This document shows, in pieces, positions 60,727-64,000 of a stretch of DNA of 64,000 nucleotides; positions within the stretch are counted from its first letter, which is position 1, and the number at the start of each line of letters is the position of its first letter. The position numbers were made by a program, and so were the translations under genes. The stretch covers positions 1-64,000 of the forward strand of contig JAHDQE010000027.1 of assembly GCA_018433975.1 (NCBI GenBank), written 5' to 3'. The notes beneath the pieces are model-generated. The model was not told where the DNA came from and ran no database searches. It saw nothing but the letters and a program-made list of their open reading frames with translations. The DNA is from Ornatilinea sp. GTDB lineage: Bacteria; Chloroflexota; Anaerolineae; Anaerolineales; Anaerolineaceae.

Positions 60727-63700
60727 ATGCCGGGCGATGAAGAGTTAAAGCTGAATTTACGTTCCTTTGCAGAAGAATTTATTGCCGGTCTTCCGGAGCA
60801 ACTGGGGGCAATTGAGGCTTCCTGGGTAAGGATTTGGCGTGAAGGATTGGATTCATCCGCTCTGGAAAACCTGTTAAATCAGGTTCATGCGCTGGTTGGA
60901 ACAGCAGGTTCACTTGGCTTTGAACGAATTGGCAGCGCCGCCGGCGAATTACAAGGGACCTTGCGCTCGATTCCGGAAATTCGACAATTTGAAGAAGACC
61001 AGCAGCTTCTTTTACAGATAGAGGTTTCCCTTCAGAAGCTTCGACGGGCATCCTATACCGATCAGCAGATCAATCTGACGGACCTGGCGCAGCGGTTGAG
61101 CGTTGCCAAGACGGCAACGGCTTCTTTTGAAATGGAACGTGCTGGCCGGTTAGTCTATATTGTCGAAGATGATCTGGTTCAGGCGGCCCAGTTGGCTGCT
61201 CAAATAGGTTACTTTGGGTATAAGGTTCAAACTTTCAGCGGTCTGAATGGTTTGGAAGAAGCCATTCGAAAAACGGTTCCAACCGTGATCTTAATGGATG
61301 TCAGCTTTCCGGAAGGCAAAATGGCCGGGTATGATACCATTGCCGCACTCCGTCCAAAATTCCCCGAATTACCGCCGGTTATTTTCATTTCGATTAATGA
61401 TCTTATGCCTTTTCGGCTGCAAGCCGTTCGCGTGGGCGGAGAAGCTTACTTCACCAAACCGGTGGATGTCGGTGCGTTGATAGATGTTCTTGACCGTTTG
61501 ATATTTTATGAGGATGTCAGCCCATATCATGTTTTGATTGTGGACGATTCACGGGTAGAGGCGAACTATAATGCCGCATTGTTAAGAAATGCCGGTGTGA
61601 TTACTGAAATTGTTTCGGATCCCTTGCAAGTGGTGGATCATATGATCAGTTTCAATCCCGATTTGGTGCTTCTGGATATGTATATGCCGGAGTGCACGGG
61701 CATGGAACTGGCAATGGTCATTCGCCAGATGGAGCAGTTCATCAGCGTTCCGATCGTCTTTCTCTCTGCTGAAACGGATAAGGGAAAACAGATTGCCGCG
61801 ATGGGGTTGGGGGGCGATGATTTTCTGATCAAACCGATTGAGCCGGACCACCTGATTACGGCAATTTCTTCGCGTATCGAACGCTATCGCAAGCTTCGTA
61901 CTTTGATGAACCGGGATGGGTTGACCGGGTTGCTCAACCATACCACAACCAAAGAGCGTTTGGCGCAGGAGATGGAGCGTGCCCGTCGACAGAATAAGCC
62001 GCTGACCTTTGCCATGTTGGACCTGGATTATTTTAAGTCGGTAAATGATTCGTATGGCCACGCGATTGGGGATCGTGTCCTTAAGAGTTTAGCCCACTTG
62101 CTCAGCCAGCGGCTGCGTAGTTCCGATACAATCGGGCGGTTCGGTGGTGAAGAATTCGCCGTGATTTTACCCAACACGGATGAAAATGCCGCTAATGAAA
62201 TCATGGAGGAATTATGCAAGGGGTTTGCCAATGTCCGTCACCAATCCGAGGAAAAGGATTTTTCAGTGACCTTCAGTTGTGGGGTAGCCTCATTTCCGGA
62301 TTATGAAAGTGGCGAAGCGCTCACCAAGGCAGCGGATATGGCGCTGTATGCAGCAAAATCTGCCGGTCGCAATCAGGTCGTATGCGCCAGCGATTGTAAA
62401 GAAGGAACGTTTTATGGCAGACAGGACCATTCATTTACGGTTAAATTACCTACCGGTTTATCGGATTCTATGGTTTACGAAAATTTAGTGAACCGTACCA
62501 AGAGCATGATTGTGCGCTTTAACCGGCAGGGGATGATTACTTTTGCGAATGGTTTTATGGATCGTTTTTTGGGATATTCCGAGAATAGTCTTGTTGGGCA
62601 GACTGTCCTGGGTACGATCATCCCACAGACGGATGAGAACGCGGATGATCTGAAATCGATGATTGCAGATATTATGCGCTATCCGGATCACTACATCCAG
62701 ATCGAAAGAGAGATTTTCCAAAAGGATGGCAAGAAAGCCTGGGTTGTCTGGAGCTATACTCCGCTGTTAGATGAGAATGGGGCACTGGTCGAAATATTAT
62801 GTGTCGGGAATGATATTACGGCACGGAAACGATTTGAGGAAGACCTTACCCAAACTGTGGCGCGACTTTCAGCATTGAACCGGATTTCACAGGTAATCAT
62901 GAATCAGCAGGATTTTCGCGCTGGCATTGCTGCGGTTGCGGGTGAAGTGATGGAACTTTTCGGTTCTCAGCATGTTGGGGTTTCTTTACTGACGGAGGAC
63001 CGCAGTGCGCTTGTCTTTATTGGCGATTCACAGGACGGTTGGAATGAATCTCCGGATACGGATAATCGAATTATCCTTGCTGATGAGCCGGCCACCCGTC
63101 AGGTGATTCAGTCAGGGAAAGTCCAGTTTGTTCAGGACGCGATGATTAATCCGCTCACTCGTGGCAGCCACAACTTGCTTAAAAAACATGGTATTAACAG
63201 TCGGATCATTGCTCCATTGGTAGCACGCGGGAACGTCATTGGTGCAATGAATATTGATTTTACACAGTCCGCTCCACAGGTTTTGACAACCGATCTTGAA
63301 CTGGCAGAAACGGTTGCCGGAACAATTGCCGGAGCAATTGAAAGCAGTAATTTGCTGAAAGCCGAGCAGCGCCAGCGCCAGTATCTTGAAGCGCTTGTGC
63401 TTAACCTTCCTACTGCGGTAGCCATGATGGATCCGGAGGTAAAACTGGTGTCATGGAACCCAGCTGCTGAGAAACTGTTTGGTTATTCCGTCGCAGAAAC
63501 CATTGGGAAAAATATCGATGATTTGCTTATCTCCGAAGAATATCGCGAGGAAGGGGTTGGATATACCCAAACGGTATTGGACGAGGGGCATTTGATCCAC
63601 GCCATTACGCGCCGTCGCCGTAAAGATGGGGAGTTGGTCGATGTCGAATTGTTGGCCGTTCCGGTGTATGTGGATGGAGAACAGTTGGGCAGTGTGGCGA

Positions 63701-64000
63701 TTTACCATGATATTGGTGAACTGCAGCGTGCCCGCCGCGAAGCAGAAGCTGCCAATGAAGCAAAGAGCGCGTTTCTCGCGACAATGAGTCATGAGATCCG
63801 CACCCCTCTTAACGCGGTGATTGGGATGACGACCTTGCTGCTGGACACTCAGCTCACCGAAGAGCAGCAAGAGTTTGCCGAGACGATCCGCTTCAGTGGC
63901 GATTCTTTGCTGACAATTATCAATGATATTCTGGACTTTTCAAAGATTGAGGCTGGGCGGATGGAAATGGAGGAGCAGCCTTTTGATCTGCGGGAATGTC
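60727..64000 (+). CDS. Multidomain Hpt-REC-REC-GGDEF-PAS-GAF-PAS-histidine kinase (partial, runs off the window)
   Basis: The frame opens at ATG 60727 (AGGAG five bases upstream) and stays open for at least 1091 residues to the window edge. Domains in order: Hpt (about 1-110, phospho-His H54 in [14 protein letters not shown]); REC1 (about 140-255, VYIVEDD and D191 in ILMDVS); REC2 (about 267-385, LIVDDS and D317 in LLDMYMPE); GGDEF (about 390-545, RSSD inhibitory site then GGEEF at 473-477, catalytic form intact); PAS (about 565-690); GAF (about 695-870); PAS (about 885-1000); and a HisKA domain with H1022 in [13 protein letters not shown] followed by a coiled dimer helix. It should receive phosphate, make c-di-GMP and autophosphorylate. 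No membrane segment was seen in the visible part. An ATPase domain and perhaps more receivers lie beyond the window. Confidence 0.9.
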   Translation, partial: MPGDEELKLNLRSFAEEFIAGLPEQLGAIEASWVRIWREGLDSSALENLLNQVHALVGTAGSLGFERIGSAAGELQGTLRSIPEIRQFEEDQQLLLQIEVSLQKLRRASYTDQQINLTDLAQRLSVAKTATASFEMERAGRLVYIVEDDLVQAAQLAAQIGYFGYKVQTFSGLNGLEEAIRKTVPTVILMDVSFPEGKMAGYDTIAALRPKFPELPPVIFISINDLMPFRLQAVRVGGEAYFTKPVDVGALIDVLDRLIFYEDVSPYHVLIVDDSRVEANYNAALLRNAGVITEIVSDPLQVVDHMISFNPDLVLLDMYMPECTGMELAMVIRQMEQFISVPIVFLSAETDKGKQIAAMGLGGDDFLIKPIEPDHLITAISSRIERYRKLRTLMNRDGLTGLLNHTTTKERLAQEMERARRQNKPLTFAMLDLDYFKSVNDSYGHAIGDRVLKSLAHLLSQRLRSSDTIGRFGGEEFAVILPNTDENAANEIMEELCKGFANVRHQSEEKDFSVTFSCGVASFPDYESGEALTKAADMALYAAKSAGRNQVVCASDCKEGTFYGRQDHSFTVKLPTGLSDSMVYENLVNRTKSMIVRFNRQGMITFANGFMDRFLGYSENSLVGQTVLGTIIPQTDENADDLKSMIADIMRYPDHYIQIEREIFQKDGKKAWVVWSYTPLLDENGALVEILCVGNDITARKRFEEDLTQTVARLSALNRISQVIMNQQDFRAGIAAVAGEVMELFGSQHVGVSLLTEDRSALVFIGDSQDGWNESPDTDNRIILADEPATRQVIQSGKVQFVQDAMINPLTRGSHNLLKKHGINSRIIAPLVARGNVIGAMNIDFTQSAPQVLTTDLELAETVAGTIAGAIESSNLLKAEQRQRQYLEALVLNLPTAVAMMDPEVKLVSWNPAAEKLFGYSVAETIGKNIDDLLISEEYREEGVGYTQTVLDEGHLIHAITRRRRKDGELVDVELLAVPVYVDGEQLGSVAIYHDIGELQRARREAEAANEAKSAFLATMSHEIRTPLNAVIGMTTLLLDTQLTEEQQEFAETIRFSGDSLLTIINDILDFSKIEAGRMEMEEQPFDLREC

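Overview
The window most resembles a chromosomal segment of a Chloroflexota bacterium, probably class Anaerolineae. This is inferred from gene content and style only: Thr/Pro-rich linkers after signal peptides on secreted proteins, an NBR1-type Ig lipoprotein beside a C39 peptidase, an ArsR-rhodanese fusion, an alpha-type glutamine synthetase and many low-complexity lipoprotein linkers. Base composition is near 50% GC and fairly even. I saw no rRNA, tRNA, CRISPR array or intact transposase.

Region by region. 1-380: a chain of hairpins without a credible ORF, possibly the end of an IS200/IS605-type element or another structured RNA. 390-3647: pyruvate/2-oxoacid dehydrogenase E1 alpha, E1 beta and E2. 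3927-7184: a secretion cassette with a small secreted protein, a protein fusing a SipW-like signal peptidase to an extracytoplasmic domain and a cytoplasmic EAL (c-di-GMP phosphodiesterase) domain, and a small RTX-repeat protein. 7212-10198 (minus): a 2H phosphoesterase and a TPR lytic transglycosylase. 10323-13636: methylthioribose-phosphate isomerase, a PfkB/adenosine-type kinase and adenosylhomocysteinase (SAM by-product salvage). 13712-16372 (minus): C39 peptidase, NBR1-Ig lipoprotein and recA, the last with a LexA-like box inside its promoter. 16373-18381: glnA behind a long structured leader. 18487-23820: ArsR-rhodanese, a carbon-nitrogen hydrolase and a glycine betaine ABC transporter (proV-proX-proW).

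24022-59468 is a large accessory catabolic region. A FadR-type GntR regulator with its own palindromic operator precedes about 22 kb of genes all on the plus strand (24817-46744): hydroxyacid dehydrogenase, HpcH aldolase, SsnA-like aminohydrolase, a BMP-type nucleoside-like ABC importer, three SDRs, a ketopantoate-reductase-like protein, three more amidohydrolases, an FAD-less Fe-S/molybdenum hydroxylase (XdhD-like), a CoA-acylating aldehyde dehydrogenase and a transketolase-like enzyme. The pairing of SsnA-like and XdhD-like proteins with nucleoside-type transport and allantoinase/deaminase-like hydrolases suggests uptake and breakdown of purines or other N-heterocycles. The transketolase and acylating dehydrogenase could convert a sugar-like remainder to an acyl-CoA. 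A second module follows: an IolJ-like aldolase and an IolC-like kinase carrying one in-frame TAG, divergent from a LacI regulator with two adjacent identical operator-like repeats; then an RpiB-epimerase fusion, an MTA/SAH-deaminase-like hydrolase, a second molybdenum hydroxylase subunit, a protein of unknown function and a complete ECF importer.

The right end holds a PH-domain protein and the start of a very large Hpt-REC-REC-GGDEF-PAS-GAF-PAS-histidine kinase that runs off the window. Together with the EAL fusion it indicates cyclic-di-GMP signalling. The substrates of the catabolic modules cannot be read from the sequence alone.
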